Positions 17,759 through 26,740 of a stretch of 64,000 nucleotides of DNA are shown piece after piece (positions within the stretch are counted from its first letter, which is position 1; each line of letters begins with the position of its first letter). The stretch comes from Reyranella sp. (lineage in GTDB: Bacteria > Pseudomonadota > Alphaproteobacteria > Reyranellales > Reyranellaceae): assembly GCF_004297265.1 (NCBI RefSeq), contig NZ_SCUT01000045.1, positions 124,001 to 188,000 of the forward strand, in the 5' to 3' direction. Made by a program: the position numbers and the translations under genes. The notes under the pieces are model-generated. The model worked only from the letters and a program-made list of their open reading frames with translations. It had not been told where the DNA came from and did not search any database.

Positions 17759-18754
17759 ATGAACGAGTGGCGTCCCGACAGGCTCGAGCGGCGCCTGCCG
17801 CATCTTCAGGCGCGTGCCCGCGTCCAGGCCGCGATGCGGCAGTGGTTCGCAGCCGAAGGCTTCGTCGAGGTCGAGACGCCGATCCTGCAGGCTGCCCCCG
17901 GCGCCGAGGTCCATCTCGCGGGCTTCGCGACGGAATGGGAGCTACCCAACGGCGAAAGCCGGGAGCGTTGGCTGCACAGCTCGCCCGAATTCGCGATGAA
18001 GAAGCTGCTGGCGGGCGGAATGCCGAAGATCTTCCAGTTCGCGCACGTCTTCCGCAACGCCGAAGGCTCGGCCCTGCATCATCCCGAGTTCACGATGCTG
18101 GAATGGTATCGCGCCGGCACGGGCTACGAGACGATCATGGCCGACTGCAGGGCGCTGCTCGCCTCGACCGGCGTCGACGAACTGCGCTGGGGCGGCCATG
18201 CCTGCGATCCCAGGGCCGAACCGGAGCGACTCACCGTGGCGGAGGCCTTCGTACGCCATGCCGGGGTCGATCTGTTCGCGACACTCGGCAATGCCGAAGC
18301 GCTGTCGGGTGCCTCGGGCATTGCCATGCATGCCGGTGACAGCTGGGAGGACGTATTCTTCCGCATCATGTTCGAGAAAGTCGAGTCGCGCCTCGGCATG
18401 GGCCGGGCGACCATCCTCTGCGAATACCCGATCTCGATGGCGGCACTCGCCCGTGCCAAGCCCGGCGATCCCCGCGTGGCGGAACGCTTCGAACTCTATG
18501 TCTGCGGTGTCGAGCTTGCCAATGCCTTCGGCGAGCTGACCGATCCGAGCATCCAGCGCGAGCGGCTGGTGGCGGACATGGACCTCAAGGAGGAACTCTA
18601 CGGCGTGCGCTGGCCGGTCGACGAGGATTTCCTGGCGGCGCTCGACCATGGCCTGCCGGATTGTTCCGGAATCGCGCTCGGGTTCGATCGGCTGGTCATG
18701 CTGGCGAGCGGGGCCTCGCACATCGAAGAGGTGCTATGGCTCCCCGTCCGATGA
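17759..18754 (+). CDS. epmA: EF-P lysine aminoacylase EpmA
   Basis: 331 residues: a class II lysyl-tRNA-synthetase-like catalytic core without the anticodon-binding domain, exactly the EpmA (PoxA/GenX) layout. Class II motif 2 is in [19 protein letters not shown] and motif 3 is in [12 protein letters not shown] near the C-terminus. It attaches (beta-)lysine to the EF-P tip Lys. The ATG at 17759 follows GGTGGGG; an in-frame ATG five codons earlier is possible. The 3' end overlaps the convergent thiE gene by 21 bases. The lysine 2,3-aminomutase EpmB is not in the window. Confidence 0.93.
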   Translation: MNEWRPDRLERRLPHLQARARVQAAMRQWFAAEGFVEVETPILQAAPGAEVHLAGFATEWELPNGESRERWLHSSPEFAMKKLLAGGMPKIFQFAHVFRNAEGSALHHPEFTMLEWYRAGTGYETIMADCRALLASTGVDELRWGGHACDPRAEPERLTVAEAFVRHAGVDLFATLGNAEALSGASGIAMHAGDSWEDVFFRIMFEKVESRLGMGRATILCEYPISMAALARAKPGDPRVAERFELYVCGVELANAFGELTDPSIQRERLVADMDLKEELYGVRWPVDEDFLAALDHGLPDCSGIALGFDRLVMLASGASHIEEVLWLPVR

Positions 18755-19378
18755 TCCGTGCGCGGCGAAGAGTTCGTTGAAGGCGCGGACTGCCGCTTCC
18801 GGACCGTCCTTGTAGCTCCACACGCCGTCGGCGACGGCCAGGAAATCGGCGCCCGCTTCGATCAGGGGCCTGCAATTCTCGACGGTGATGCCGCCGATCG
18901 CCACGCAGGGCACCTCCATCAGGCTGCTCCACCATTCGACGATCTCGAGGTCGGCCGGCGTCGTCACCGGCTTGGTGGCGGAGGAGAAGAACGCACCGAA
19001 GGCCACATAATCGGCGCCGGCTTCGGCTGCCTCCATCGCGAGATGGCGCGAGGCCTTGCAGGTGACGCCGATCTGGCGGTCGGGCCCGACGATCCGCCGT
19101 GCCTCGGCGCAGGGCATGTCGTCCTGGCCGACATGGACGCCGTCGCAGTCGAGCTTCACGGCGAGATCGGGTCGGTCGTTCATGATGAGCGCCACGCCGC
19201 GTTGCTGGCAGATCGGCCGCAGCGTGTCGGCGGCGCGAGCGATCGCCTCGTCGGGCACGTCCTTCAGCCGCAGCTGGAAGGCCGCGACGTCGCCGCCGTC
19301 GAGGGCGGCGCGCAGTTCGTCGGCGAAGATCGAGGGATGCTCGATGTGGGGCGGGGAGATGAGATAGAGACGGGTCAC
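18734..19378 (-). CDS. thiE: Thiamine phosphate synthase
   Basis: 214 residues from the GTG at 19378. It couples HMP-pyrophosphate and the thiazole phosphate to thiamine phosphate. The TIM-barrel shows [35 protein letters not shown] and [11 protein letters not shown]. The GTG gives the family's usual N-terminus, whereas an ATG at 19453 would add 25 unconserved residues without a ribosome-binding site. No strong site is seen for either. The pyrimidine kinase gene thiD is also in this window, far away at 54651. Confidence 0.88.
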   Translation of the reverse strand: MTRLYLISPPHIEHPSIFADELRAALDGGDVAAFQLRLKDVPDEAIARAADTLRPICQQRGVALIMNDRPDLAVKLDCDGVHVGQDDMPCAEARRIVGPDRQIGVTCKASRHLAMEAAEAGADYVAFGAFFSSATKPVTTPADLEIVEWWSSLMEVPCVAIGGITVENCRPLIEAGADFLAVADGVWSYKDGPEAAVRAFNELFAAHGSSDGEP

Positions 19379-19506
19379 GGGCTGCCTGATTTTGCCCGTG
19401 ATGTATGCGGAAGCCGGCGCCCCGTCGAGGGCCCATGGCGAAAATGCCGCCATTGTTTTCGTGCGGCGGCCGGGGCTAACTGGTGGAAGCCTTCTCGCCA
19501 GGATTC

Positions 19507-20559
19507 ATGAGCAAAGTCAGGAAAACCGTCGCCCTCTTACTGGCGTCGACCGTCGTCAGCCTCCTGGCGGGCATAGCCATCGCCAGCTACCTCACCGTTC
19601 CGCATATTCCGCTGCTGTCGGAAGGGGACCTTCTGCTGGTCTTCGACCCGGAGATCGGCGCGCGCGCCAATCCCAGCTCCCATGCCCGCCGCATCTATCC
19701 GGCGGTCCGTGACCGGAAGACCTTCGCCTTCGACATCTACACCGACGATCGCGGCGCGCGGGTCGACGGGCCGGGGCAGCGCAGCCCCGAACAGGTCGAC
19801 ATCATGGTGGTCGGCGACTCGTTCACCTGGGGCTATGCGCTGGCCAACGAGGATACCTGGGCGCGCCACCTCTCGCGCGAGCTCGACGCCAGCGTTTCCA
19901 ACTTCGCGATGGCCGCCTACGGCACGACCCAGTCGCTGCAGGTCCTGCAGCGCCACGGCGATCTCGCGCCGAAGCTCGTCGTGTACGGGATCATTGCACA
20001 CCATTTCGAGCGCAACCTCATGCCGTGTCTCCCGTCCTACTACCCGTTCTGCTTCAATGCCTCGCATGTCACATGGAACGAGGCGGGCGAGCCGCGGATC
20101 GGACGGCCGGAAAGCAACGGCGTGCGCCGGTTCCAGCGGCACCTGGCGGGCGACTTCATCGATCCGATCGGCTGGCTGGACCATGGCATCGACGTGATTC
20201 GCGGACGGATCGAATACGCAAGGGCTACCTACAACACGCCGAGCGACGAGAAGAAGGAGGAGGCGCTGGCCTTCCTGCTGCGCGAGATGGAACGGTCGGC
20301 GTCCGCGATCGGGGCCAAGCTGCTCGTGGTTTACCTGCCGACGAACTACTACTCGGCGCCCCAGGGACTGCAGCGCGTCATCGGCGACGTCCGGCTGCTC
20401 GACCTCACCGAGGCCTTCCAGCGCGAGCGCGACAAGGGCACGAATCTCTACATCGTGGGCGACGGGCACCCGAACCAGGCCGCCCACGAGCTGATATCGC
20501 GGGAGATCGCGAAGTACGTCCGTGAGAACGGCCTGCTCGAGGTCACGGCCTCGCGCTGA
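19507..20559 (+). CDS. SGNH/GDSL-family hydrolase-like protein, membrane anchored
   Basis: 350 residues. An N-terminal hydrophobic segment (about residues 5-27) probably anchors or exports the protein. Block I of SGNH hydrolases appears as VVGDSFTWGYAL with the nucleophile Ser, and the catalytic Asp-His block appears near the C-terminus as VGDGHPNQAAHELI. Such proteins often act on O-acyl groups of envelope polysaccharides. The substrate cannot be read here. The ATG at 19507 with AGGA upstream is preferred over a GTG at 19483. The end overlaps the convergent SnoaL-like gene by 17 bases. Confidence 0.75.
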   Translation: MSKVRKTVALLLASTVVSLLAGIAIASYLTVPHIPLLSEGDLLLVFDPEIGARANPSSHARRIYPAVRDRKTFAFDIYTDDRGARVDGPGQRSPEQVDIMVVGDSFTWGYALANEDTWARHLSRELDASVSNFAMAAYGTTQSLQVLQRHGDLAPKLVVYGIIAHHFERNLMPCLPSYYPFCFNASHVTWNEAGEPRIGRPESNGVRRFQRHLAGDFIDPIGWLDHGIDVIRGRIEYARATYNTPSDEKKEEALAFLLREMERSASAIGAKLLVVYLPTNYYSAPQGLQRVIGDVRLLDLTEAFQRERDKGTNLYIVGDGHPNQAAHELISREIAKYVRENGLLEVTASR

Positions 20560-21043
20560 CGGCCCGGTCGAAGCTCAGCGGCTCCGCTGCCGAGGGAGCA
20601 AGCCGGGTGCGCAGGCCGTGGATGTCGCCGAGCACCCACAGGTCGCGCACGAGCGGGCCCTCGAAGGTGAAGATGGGAGCACCGTACCACCACACCCGCG
20701 CGTTGGTCGGTGGTTCGCCGAACAGCGACCGGCGGTGGATGCCATGGAAGCGGAGCTTGCCGGAGACGCGATTTCCTTCTTCGATGAGTTCGAGGATGTC
20801 GGAGGTATAATCCTCAAGCGTGTTCGTCAGCCAGCTCACGTAGTCGCCGAATTGTCGGTGGCCTACCAGTACGGGACCGAGCGAGCCGCGAAAAGTGAAG
20901 TCGGGATGGAAGATCCGGGGAACGATCGTCAGGTCGGCCTTGTCCCAAAGGTCCTTGTAGAACATCCGCACGAGGTTCTTCTGCGCGCTGAGTCGGGCCG
21001 GCGTCAGATCGACTTCAACTTCCTTGGGTAACTCTGTACGCAT
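20543..21043 (-). CDS. SnoaL-like / ester-cyclase family protein
   Basis: 166 residues with the NTF2-like cone fold pattern of the SnoaL/ester cyclase group: NLVRMFYKDLWDKADLTIVP, then FRGSLGPVLVGHRQFGDYV, and GNRVSGKLRFHGIH. Members range from polyketide cyclases to uncharacterised small-molecule enzymes, so no reaction is proposed. The ATG at 21043 has CAGGAG seven bases upstream. It is the last gene of a minus-strand group after a truncated ABC binding protein. Confidence 0.7.
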   Translation of the reverse strand: MRTELPKEVEVDLTPARLSAQKNLVRMFYKDLWDKADLTIVPRIFHPDFTFRGSLGPVLVGHRQFGDYVSWLTNTLEDYTSDILELIEEGNRVSGKLRFHGIHRRSLFGEPPTNARVWWYGAPIFTFEGPLVRDLWVLGDIHGLRTRLAPSAAEPLSFDRAVSARP

Positions 21044-21121
21044 CCGCCAACTCCTGGAACTTCGACCGAGCCCAGCAAAGAAAAGGCCGCGACGCAAGCT
21101 GCCGTGGCCGTGGTCAATCGA

Positions 21122-21901
21122 TCAGTCGTCCGCCCTCGCCATGACGTTCAGCGGTATCGGAATCCCGATCTCGTTGGCTGTCCGGTTGTTGATGACGGTC
21201 TCGATGACCGTGGGCCATTCGACCGGGATGTCGCCAGGGGAGACTCCGGCGGCGATCCGTTCGATGAACCGGGCCAGCTGCGAGATCAAGGCGGGAACAT
21301 TCGGGCCGTAACTCACCAGGCCGCCGGCCACGCAATACTCGCGTCGGGGAAACACCGCCGGAATGCGCAATCGCCGGGCATGATCCGCGATGATGCGCCT
21401 GTTGGCGATCGTCACCGAGTCGGTGAAGCACAGCATCGAGTCGCAACCACTGGCCGCACTCTCGCCGAGGGCCGCTTCCAGCGTCGCTCGATCCCGGACG
21501 GGCCGTACCATGAGTTCCAGTCCGAGCTGGCTTGCAGCGCTTTGCGTGCGTGTGCGCTCCTCGGATTCCCCGGGATGGTCGGGGCTCTGGACCACGAGCG
21601 TGTTTTTTGCACCTGGGGCAATTTCACGGAGAAGCTGGATGCGCTTTCCGACCAGCTCCCACATGAGCTGTGAGTTGCCGGTCGCATTGATCCCGGGCCT
21701 AGCCATGCTGCGCACATATCCGGCCGCGACCGGATCGCCGCTGAACGAAAATACGACAGGGACGGATCGTTGGGCCGCGGGAACGACCCTTGTGGCGGCA
21801 CCATATGCCACGAGAACGTCGATCCCCTCCTGCAGCAGCTGGTCGAGCAGCGCGGAAAGAGCCTGAGTGTCGAGATTCGCGAAACGCGCGGCAATCCGCA
21901 C
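21122..21901 (-). pseudogene. ABC-type substrate-binding protein, N-terminally truncated
   Basis: 259 residues of the ABC_sub_bind (TrpX/XapX-like) family, clear from SGDPVAAGYVRSMARPGINATG and KRIQLLREIAPGAKNTLVV. Family members are normally about 320 residues with a signal peptide and an opening lobe. Here the reading frame starts at a GTG in the middle of the first lobe, with no signal peptide. Only 20 bases separate it from the end of the upstream membrane-protein gene, so the missing part is not present in another frame. It is either a decayed gene or a protein reshaped to work inside the cell; I favour decay. Confidence 0.6.
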
Positions 21902-21920
21902 ACCATTGTCGTTTTTGCTT

Positions 21921-22589
21921 CTACGACAGTTGCTTTAGGCGCCGCACGATAACGGCCAGCGCTCCTGTGGAAGCGATCGCCAGGCTCAGGACGGCGCACG
22001 GGTAGGCAAACCGCCAGGTCGTATAGACCGTGCTGGCACCCTCCTGGCCGTAGTGAATCTGACCGACGAACTCCGACAGCACGCTCGTCATCAGGGCGAT
22101 GAAGAAAACGAGTAGCGCGGCCGTGATTGGCCAGCTCCGAAAACCGAGCGCAATCTTGTCGATGCCGGTCGCTCTGTCGACGGGCAATGGCTGATCTTGC
22201 ACGAGCTTCAGCTGATATCGAATGCGCGCGGTGGAGATCTTGAACCACCAGACCGCGCCGAAGATGCCGACAAGCCAGGCCGCAGGTAGCGCGATCATCC
22301 CGAAGATCAGATCGCGGCACTCGCCGGTGCAGTAGAGTAACGAAAAGTTCGACGTGCCCGGTCGCAGTCTCCAGGTCGCTCGTGCAGCGTCCATCGCCCA
22401 AGCCTCGGGCAAAGTCCGCATGAGCGCCCAGAGTGCGAAAGGCCAAGCCATCAGCAGGACCAGGAGCCAAAAGCTCGACCTGGCCCAACCGGGGGGGCGG
22501 CCCGCGACAAGCTCGGGATCGACAACGAGCCCGTCGCGCTTCTGAGCCCATATCGTGATGCGGCTCAGGAACCATCCGAGTGGCCCCAT
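21921..22589 (-). CDS. Hypothetical membrane protein, four helices
   Basis: 222 residues, not recognised. Four hydrophobic segments are visible at about residues 37-56, 93-116, 150-168 and 190-212, with a basic C-terminal end. A Cys pair sits in YCTGECRD (about residues 86-93). There is no good ribosome-binding site before the ATG. It lies directly upstream of the truncated binding-protein gene on the same strand and may be part of the same acquired or decaying segment. Confidence 0.5.
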   Translation of the reverse strand: MGPLGWFLSRITIWAQKRDGLVVDPELVAGRPPGWARSSFWLLVLLMAWPFALWALMRTLPEAWAMDAARATWRLRPGTSNFSLLYCTGECRDLIFGMIALPAAWLVGIFGAVWWFKISTARIRYQLKLVQDQPLPVDRATGIDKIALGFRSWPITAALLVFFIALMTSVLSEFVGQIHYGQEGASTVYTTWRFAYPCAVLSLAIASTGALAVIVRRLKQLS

Positions 22590-22976
22590 CAGCCAGCAAG
22601 CATCCGCGGCAAAACCGCATCGACGCGAGCGGCATCAGGACGCACGAGTGACCGCCTCACGGCAGCGACCCGCCGAGTGGCACGACACAGGTCCGTCTGG
22701 CAGTGGGACCGATCGGGAAAGGAGCGAGATAGCCGACAAACACGCAGCGCCCTCATCAAGATTGCGGAGTTTGCAGCAGCCCGCGACAGGCTGCAACCAG
22801 CGGTCGTACCCTTGAAGCTCGACAGGGAGTGCGCTTCGAGGCGGCGGCAATCCGTCGGGCTTGAGTCCGGCGAGGTGGATGTCATCGGCAGCGACGCCAC
22901 CTGACCTCTCCGGGAGCGATACGCCGCCGCCAACCTTTGCCGCTCTCGACGTGAGGGTTGACGCTCCGCCAACAAA
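22590..22976. other. Intergenic stretch without a recognisable gene
   Basis: About 390 bases between the four-helix membrane protein gene and the aldolase terminator. A 128-codon minus-strand frame spans it but has Arg/Ser/Ala-rich shadow-like composition and no homologous look, so I do not call it. It may contain the promoter for the minus-strand group 22589-20543 and debris of an older gene. Confidence 0.5.
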
Positions 22977-22978
22977 GC

Positions 22979-23018
22979 AAAAAAGGGCGCTGAGTTACCC
23001 TGAGGTTACCCAACGCCC
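22979..23018 (-). terminator. Intrinsic terminator of the class I aldolase gene
   Basis: Read on the minus strand, GGGCGTTGGGTAACC and GGTAACTCAGCGCCC form a 15-bp stem with three mismatches and a 4-base loop. Six Ts follow. It lies about 27 bases past the aldolase stop codon. Confidence 0.85.
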
Positions 23019-23044
23019 CTTGAGGGTCTCTATTTCAGCTTGTT

Positions 23045-23965
23045 CTACATCTTGCCCTGATAGATCGCGATGATCTTGTCGAGCATGTCGAGCGCGTCGG
23101 CGCGGGGGCGCTGGAAGGTGTTGCGGCCGATGATCGAGCCGTTGGCGCCGCCGTCGCGCAGGCCGCGGATCTCGGTGAAGAGGCCCTCGAGATCCTTCGC
23201 CTCGCCGCCGGAGAAGACGACGATGCGGCGGTTGTTGAAGGTCGCCTGCATCACATGCTTGATGCGCGCGGCCAGGGTCGACGTGTCGACGTTGGCTTTC
23301 TCGTAAGCGGCCTTGGCCTCGGGCTGCCACAGCACGTTGGTCGGCGGCTTCACCTTGATGATGTGCGCGCCGAGCAGGGCGGCGATGTGGGCAGCGTAGG
23401 CGCAGACGTCCAGCGCCGTCTCGCCGGCCTTGTCGAGCTTGCCGCCGCGCGGATAGGACCACATGACGACGGCGAGGCCGACCGACTTGGCCTCTTCCGA
23501 CATCTCGCGGATCTCTTCCATCATCTCGTACTGGTCTTCCGAGCCCGGATAGATCGTGAAGCCGATCGCCGAGCAGCCCAGACGCAGCGCGTCGGACACG
23601 GTGGCCGTCACGGCCTGGTCCTTGTTGGTCGACAGCGAGTTGGCCGAGTTGACTTTGAGGATGGTCGGGATGGCGCCCGCGAAGGTGTCGGCACCGGCCT
23701 CGAGCGGGCCGAGCGGAGCGGCGTAGGCGTTCAGGCCGGCGTCGATGGCCAGCTGGTAGTGGTAGTGCGGGTCGTAGGCGTCCGGGTTCGGCGCGAAGGA
23801 GCGGGCCGGGCCGTGTTCGAAGCCCTGGTCGACGGGGAGGATCACCATCTTGCCCGTGCCGCCCAGGCGGCCGTGCATCAGGATGCGGGCCAGGTTGGCC
23901 TTGGTGCCGGGGCAATCGCTCTCGTAGTTGTCGAGGATCTTCTTGACGGTGCGGGTGATCTTCAC
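23045..23965 (-). CDS. fba: Class I fructose-bisphosphate aldolase (DhnA/LacD-like)
   Basis: 306 residues of the Schiff-base aldolase class found in archaea and many bacteria, unrelated to the Zn enzyme. It shows VILPVDQGFEHGPARSF, GCSAIGFTIYPGSEDQ and HIIKVKPPTN, whose Lys is a strong candidate for the Schiff base. Near the C-terminus it has IVVFSGGEAKDL and GSIIGRNTFQRPR, the phosphate-binding part. The GTG at 23965 has GGGAG at good spacing, so the longer ATG start at 24025 was not used. It should interconvert fructose-1,6-bisphosphate and triose phosphates. It has its own terminator and is divergent from an MFS gene. Confidence 0.9.
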   Translation of the reverse strand: MKITRTVKKILDNYESDCPGTKANLARILMHGRLGGTGKMVILPVDQGFEHGPARSFAPNPDAYDPHYHYQLAIDAGLNAYAAPLGPLEAGADTFAGAIPTILKVNSANSLSTNKDQAVTATVSDALRLGCSAIGFTIYPGSEDQYEMMEEIREMSEEAKSVGLAVVMWSYPRGGKLDKAGETALDVCAYAAHIAALLGAHIIKVKPPTNVLWQPEAKAAYEKANVDTSTLAARIKHVMQATFNNRRIVVFSGGEAKDLEGLFTEIRGLRDGGANGSIIGRNTFQRPRADALDMLDKIIAIYQGKM

Positions 23966-24117
23966 GTCCGGACTCCCATTTTGTGCGGTCCGCGCGGTGA
24001 TAGCGGCGCGGAAGGAGCGGTTCAAGCCCCGGCGGGGCCGCGGGAGGCCCGACTACCTGCCACGTCATTGACCTCGGGCCGGGGGTAGGGACAGGCTGTC
24101 ACCCCCTCCGGGCCACG

Positions 24118-25473
24118 ATGCGTCTGGCGAAACGCAGAAAAAAGGATAAGTCGGTGCCGTCTCCCCCGTTGCCCGCGCGACGCGCGTCTTTCGCGGCGCG
24201 CCTGCCGTTCTTCTTCGGCTGGGTGATCATCGCGATCGCCTTCCTGACCGTGGCGGTCAGCGTGACCACCCGCACGGCCTTTTCGCTGATGTTCCCGCCG
24301 ATCGTCGACGAATTCGGCTGGGATCGCGGCCTGGCGGCGGGCGCCTTTTCCTTCGGCTTTCTGGTGTCCGCAGTGATCAGCCCCGTCGTCGGCCGGACCA
24401 TGGACCGGCGCGGGCCGCGCATCGTGATCGAAATTGGCGTCCTGCTGACGGCAGCGGGGTTGCTCAGCGCCACGATGATCAGCGAACCGTGGCAGCTCTA
24501 CGCGACCCTGGGCGTGCTGGTCGGTGCGGGAGCGAACTGCATGAGCTTCTCTGTGCAGTCACAGTACCTGCCTAACTGGTTCGTGCGCCGCCGGGCGCTA
24601 GCGACCGGTCTGGCTTTCTCCGGCGTCGGAGTGGGCGCGATCCTGATCCTCCCGTGGCTGCAGACCGTCATCCTGAAGGACGGCTGGCGGGGCGCCTGCT
24701 GGGCACTCGGATTGATGACCCTGTTCGTTCTGCTGCCGATCAACCTGTTCGTCACCAAGCGGCCGCAGGATCTCGGGCTTCTGCCTGACGGCGCAAAAGA
24801 AGCCGGAACCGCCGCGGCGCGGCGGGCGGCCGCCATCGTCGATCCGCGCTGGACCGCCATCGAATGGACGATTGGCCGGGCCGTCCGCACGCACCGCTTC
24901 TGGTGGCTCTGCATCGGCTTCTTCAGCACCGGCTACGCCTGGTACGCGGTGCAGGTGCACCAGACCAAGTACCTGGTGGAAATCGGCTTCGGTCCCATGG
25001 AGGCGGCCTGGGCGCTGGGCCTCGTGGCGATGGTGGGGATCCCGGGCCAGATCCTGCTCGGCGCGCTGTCGGACCGGATCGGCCGCGAGATCGTCTGGAC
25101 GATCGCCGGCGCAGGCTTCGTGATCTGCTACGCGGCGCTCCTGGCGCTGGCCGCGGTCCCGTCGCAGCCACTGCTCTACCTCATGGTCCTGTCGCAGGGC
25201 GTTCTGGGCTACTCCTTCACCAGCCTCATGGGCTCGGTGGTGGCGGAGATCTTCGAAGGCCCGCACTTCGGCTCGATCTTCAGCATCATCATGGTCTCGC
25301 TGCTGGCAGGCGGCGCCGCCGGCCCCTGGATCACCGGCGTGCTGTACGATTACGAAGGCGCCTATCGCCTGGCCTTCATCGTGGCGCTTGGCTTCAGCGT
25401 GCTGGGCGCCACCTCGATCTGGTTCGCCTCGCCCGGCAAGGTCCGCATGGTTGCCGGGCGCGCAAAGGTCTGA
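24118..25473 (+). CDS. MFS transporter (oxalate/formate- or monocarboxylate-like)
   Basis: 451 residues with about 12 membrane helices. The conserved MFS loop between helices 2 and 3 appears as GRTMDRRGPRIVIE, and its half-repeat later as GALSDRIGREIVW. A NWFVRRRALATGLAFSGVGVG segment is typical of the monocarboxylate/OFA side of the superfamily. Substrate is unknown but likely a small organic acid. The ATG at 24118 gives a basic N-terminus before the first helix. The gene ends 3 bases before the convergent allantoinase-like gene, and both stops lie inside a shared hairpin. Confidence 0.85.
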   Translation: MRLAKRRKKDKSVPSPPLPARRASFAARLPFFFGWVIIAIAFLTVAVSVTTRTAFSLMFPPIVDEFGWDRGLAAGAFSFGFLVSAVISPVVGRTMDRRGPRIVIEIGVLLTAAGLLSATMISEPWQLYATLGVLVGAGANCMSFSVQSQYLPNWFVRRRALATGLAFSGVGVGAILILPWLQTVILKDGWRGACWALGLMTLFVLLPINLFVTKRPQDLGLLPDGAKEAGTAAARRAAAIVDPRWTAIEWTIGRAVRTHRFWWLCIGFFSTGYAWYAVQVHQTKYLVEIGFGPMEAAWALGLVAMVGIPGQILLGALSDRIGREIVWTIAGAGFVICYAALLALAAVPSQPLLYLMVLSQGVLGYSFTSLMGSVVAEIFEGPHFGSIFSIIMVSLLAGGAAGPWITGVLYDYEGAYRLAFIVALGFSVLGATSIWFASPGKVRMVAGRAKV

Positions 25474-25496
25474 GGGCTATTCATTCAGACCTTTGC
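25462..25496. terminator. Bidirectional hairpin across two convergent stop codons
   Basis: GCAAAGGTCTGA (25462-25473) and TCAGACCTTTGC (25485-25496) are perfect 12-bp inverted arms around an 11-base loop. The plus-strand stop TGA of the MFS gene closes the left arm, and the minus-strand stop of the PuuE-like gene lies in the loop at 25477. It has no long T-run, so its strength as a terminator is uncertain. Confidence 0.6.
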
Positions 25497-26400
25497 CCGG
25501 ATAGGGATGAGTGGCGAGCCAGTGCCTGGCGATGTCGAGGCGCTTGGTGACCCAGACGCCCTGATGCTTCTGGACATAGTCGAGGAAGCGCCAGAGGCCC
25601 GCCATGCGGGCGGGATGGCCGATCAGGCGCTGGTGCAGGCCGACCGACATCATCTTGGGCTGCGTCGAACCCTCCTTGTAGAGGACGTCGAACGCGTCCT
25701 TCACCAGGCCGAACCATTGTTCCGAGTGGACCATGCCGGCGGCATACTTGCCGTCGTTGTTGGTCAGCGAATAGGGGACGATGAGGTGCGGCTTGCCCTC
25801 GACGGTCTGCCAAAAGGGCAGCTCCTCGCCGTAATAGTCGCTGTCGTAGGTGAAGCCGCCTTCCTCGATCAGCAGCCGGCGCGTGTTCACGCTGGGTCCA
25901 TAGCGGCAGTACCAGCCGGCCGGCCGCTCGCCGACCGTCTGCTCCAGCGACTTGATCGCCTTCCGGATATGGTCGCGCTCCTCCTCTTCGGAAAGCTGGA
26001 AGTGGCGCACCCAACGCCAGCCATGACAGCAGACGTCCCAGCCGGCGGCCCTGATCGCCTGTGCGGCCAGCGGATTGCGCTCCAGCGCCAGGGCGCACCC
26101 GAACACGGTGAGCGGCAAGCCACGCTCCTGGAAGGCGCGATGTATGCGCCAGAAGCCGACCCGGCTGCCGAACTCGAACATGCCTTCGCCGGCGAGGTCG
26201 CGGCCCTTCAGCCCCTGCGAGGAGGTGCTCGATTCGGTGAGGCCGGTCTCGGTGTAGCCCTCTCCGTCCTGGACCGACGGCTCCGAGCCTTCCTCGTAGT
26301 TGACGACGAAATTGATGGCGATGCGCGCGCCGCCGGGCCATTTCGGATCGGGCGGGTTGGGGCCGTAGCCGATCAGGTCTCGTGTCGGTTGCCAGCTCAT
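25477..26400 (-). CDS. puuE: PuuE-type allantoinase (polysaccharide deacetylase fold), copy 1
   Basis: 307 residues, matching PuuE allantoinases that open the allantoin ring without metal. Diagnostic stretches are RDLIGYGPNPPDPKWPGGAR, NYEEGSEPSVQDGEG, CCHGWRWV, WYCRYGPSVNTRRLL and YYGEELPFW. The ATG at 26400 has GAGGAGA upstream and overlaps the end of the preceding 110-residue gene by 4 bases, implying translational coupling. It is a close paralogue of the gene at 26741. Each could serve a different ureide; allantoinase is assigned from family resemblance only. Confidence 0.87.
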   Translation of the reverse strand: MSWQPTRDLIGYGPNPPDPKWPGGARIAINFVVNYEEGSEPSVQDGEGYTETGLTESSTSSQGLKGRDLAGEGMFEFGSRVGFWRIHRAFQERGLPLTVFGCALALERNPLAAQAIRAAGWDVCCHGWRWVRHFQLSEEEERDHIRKAIKSLEQTVGERPAGWYCRYGPSVNTRRLLIEEGGFTYDSDYYGEELPFWQTVEGKPHLIVPYSLTNNDGKYAAGMVHSEQWFGLVKDAFDVLYKEGSTQPKMMSVGLHQRLIGHPARMAGLWRFLDYVQKHQGVWVTKRLDIARHWLATHPYPGKGLNE

Positions 26401-26729
26401 GCAGGTCTCCTCACCAGTTCGGCGCCCATCTGACGGGCGATGTCGGCAATCTTGTCGTTCCAGGTGCGCATCGAGAGGGTACGAACCCCGGCGCGCAGGC
26501 AGGCGAGCGCGTAGCCCGGCGCGTCGCCGCAATCGACGATCAGCGTGAAGGCCACGTCGGGGAACTCTTCTCGCGCCCGTTCCTGCAGGGCGCCGAGATA
26601 TCCCGCGCCATAGAACGAGGCGGCATCCTCAGGCGTCAGCAAGACCGGCGCCGTACCCGAGGCGCGCGCAGCGAGCAGCGCCGCCTCGGTCTGCTTCCAG
26701 TCGCGCACCACGATGATCTCGTCTGCCAT
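26397..26729 (-). CDS. Unrecognised 110-residue protein between two puuE copies
   Basis: 110 residues, no family recognised. It starts MADEIIVVRDWKQTEAALL and contains VTLIVDCGDAPGYALACL-like hydrophobic beta-alpha alternation (residues about 60-80), looking like a small alpha/beta domain. No signal peptide or membrane helix is present. It begins 11 bases after the upstream puuE copy ends and overlaps the next one by 4 bases, so it is translated as part of the operon. Codon use looks like its neighbours. A regulatory or accessory role in ureide catabolism is inference from position alone. Confidence 0.7.
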   Translation of the reverse strand: MADEIIVVRDWKQTEAALLAARASGTAPVLLTPEDAASFYGAGYLGALQERAREEFPDVAFTLIVDCGDAPGYALACLRAGVRTLSMRTWNDKIADIARQMGAELVRRPA

Positions 26730-26740
26730 GACGCGCGATA

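Noticed and set aside
22589-22975. 128-codon minus-strand frame before the membrane protein gene
   Set aside because: Arg/Ser/Ala-rich shadow-like composition, no ribosome-binding site, and no recognisable pattern.
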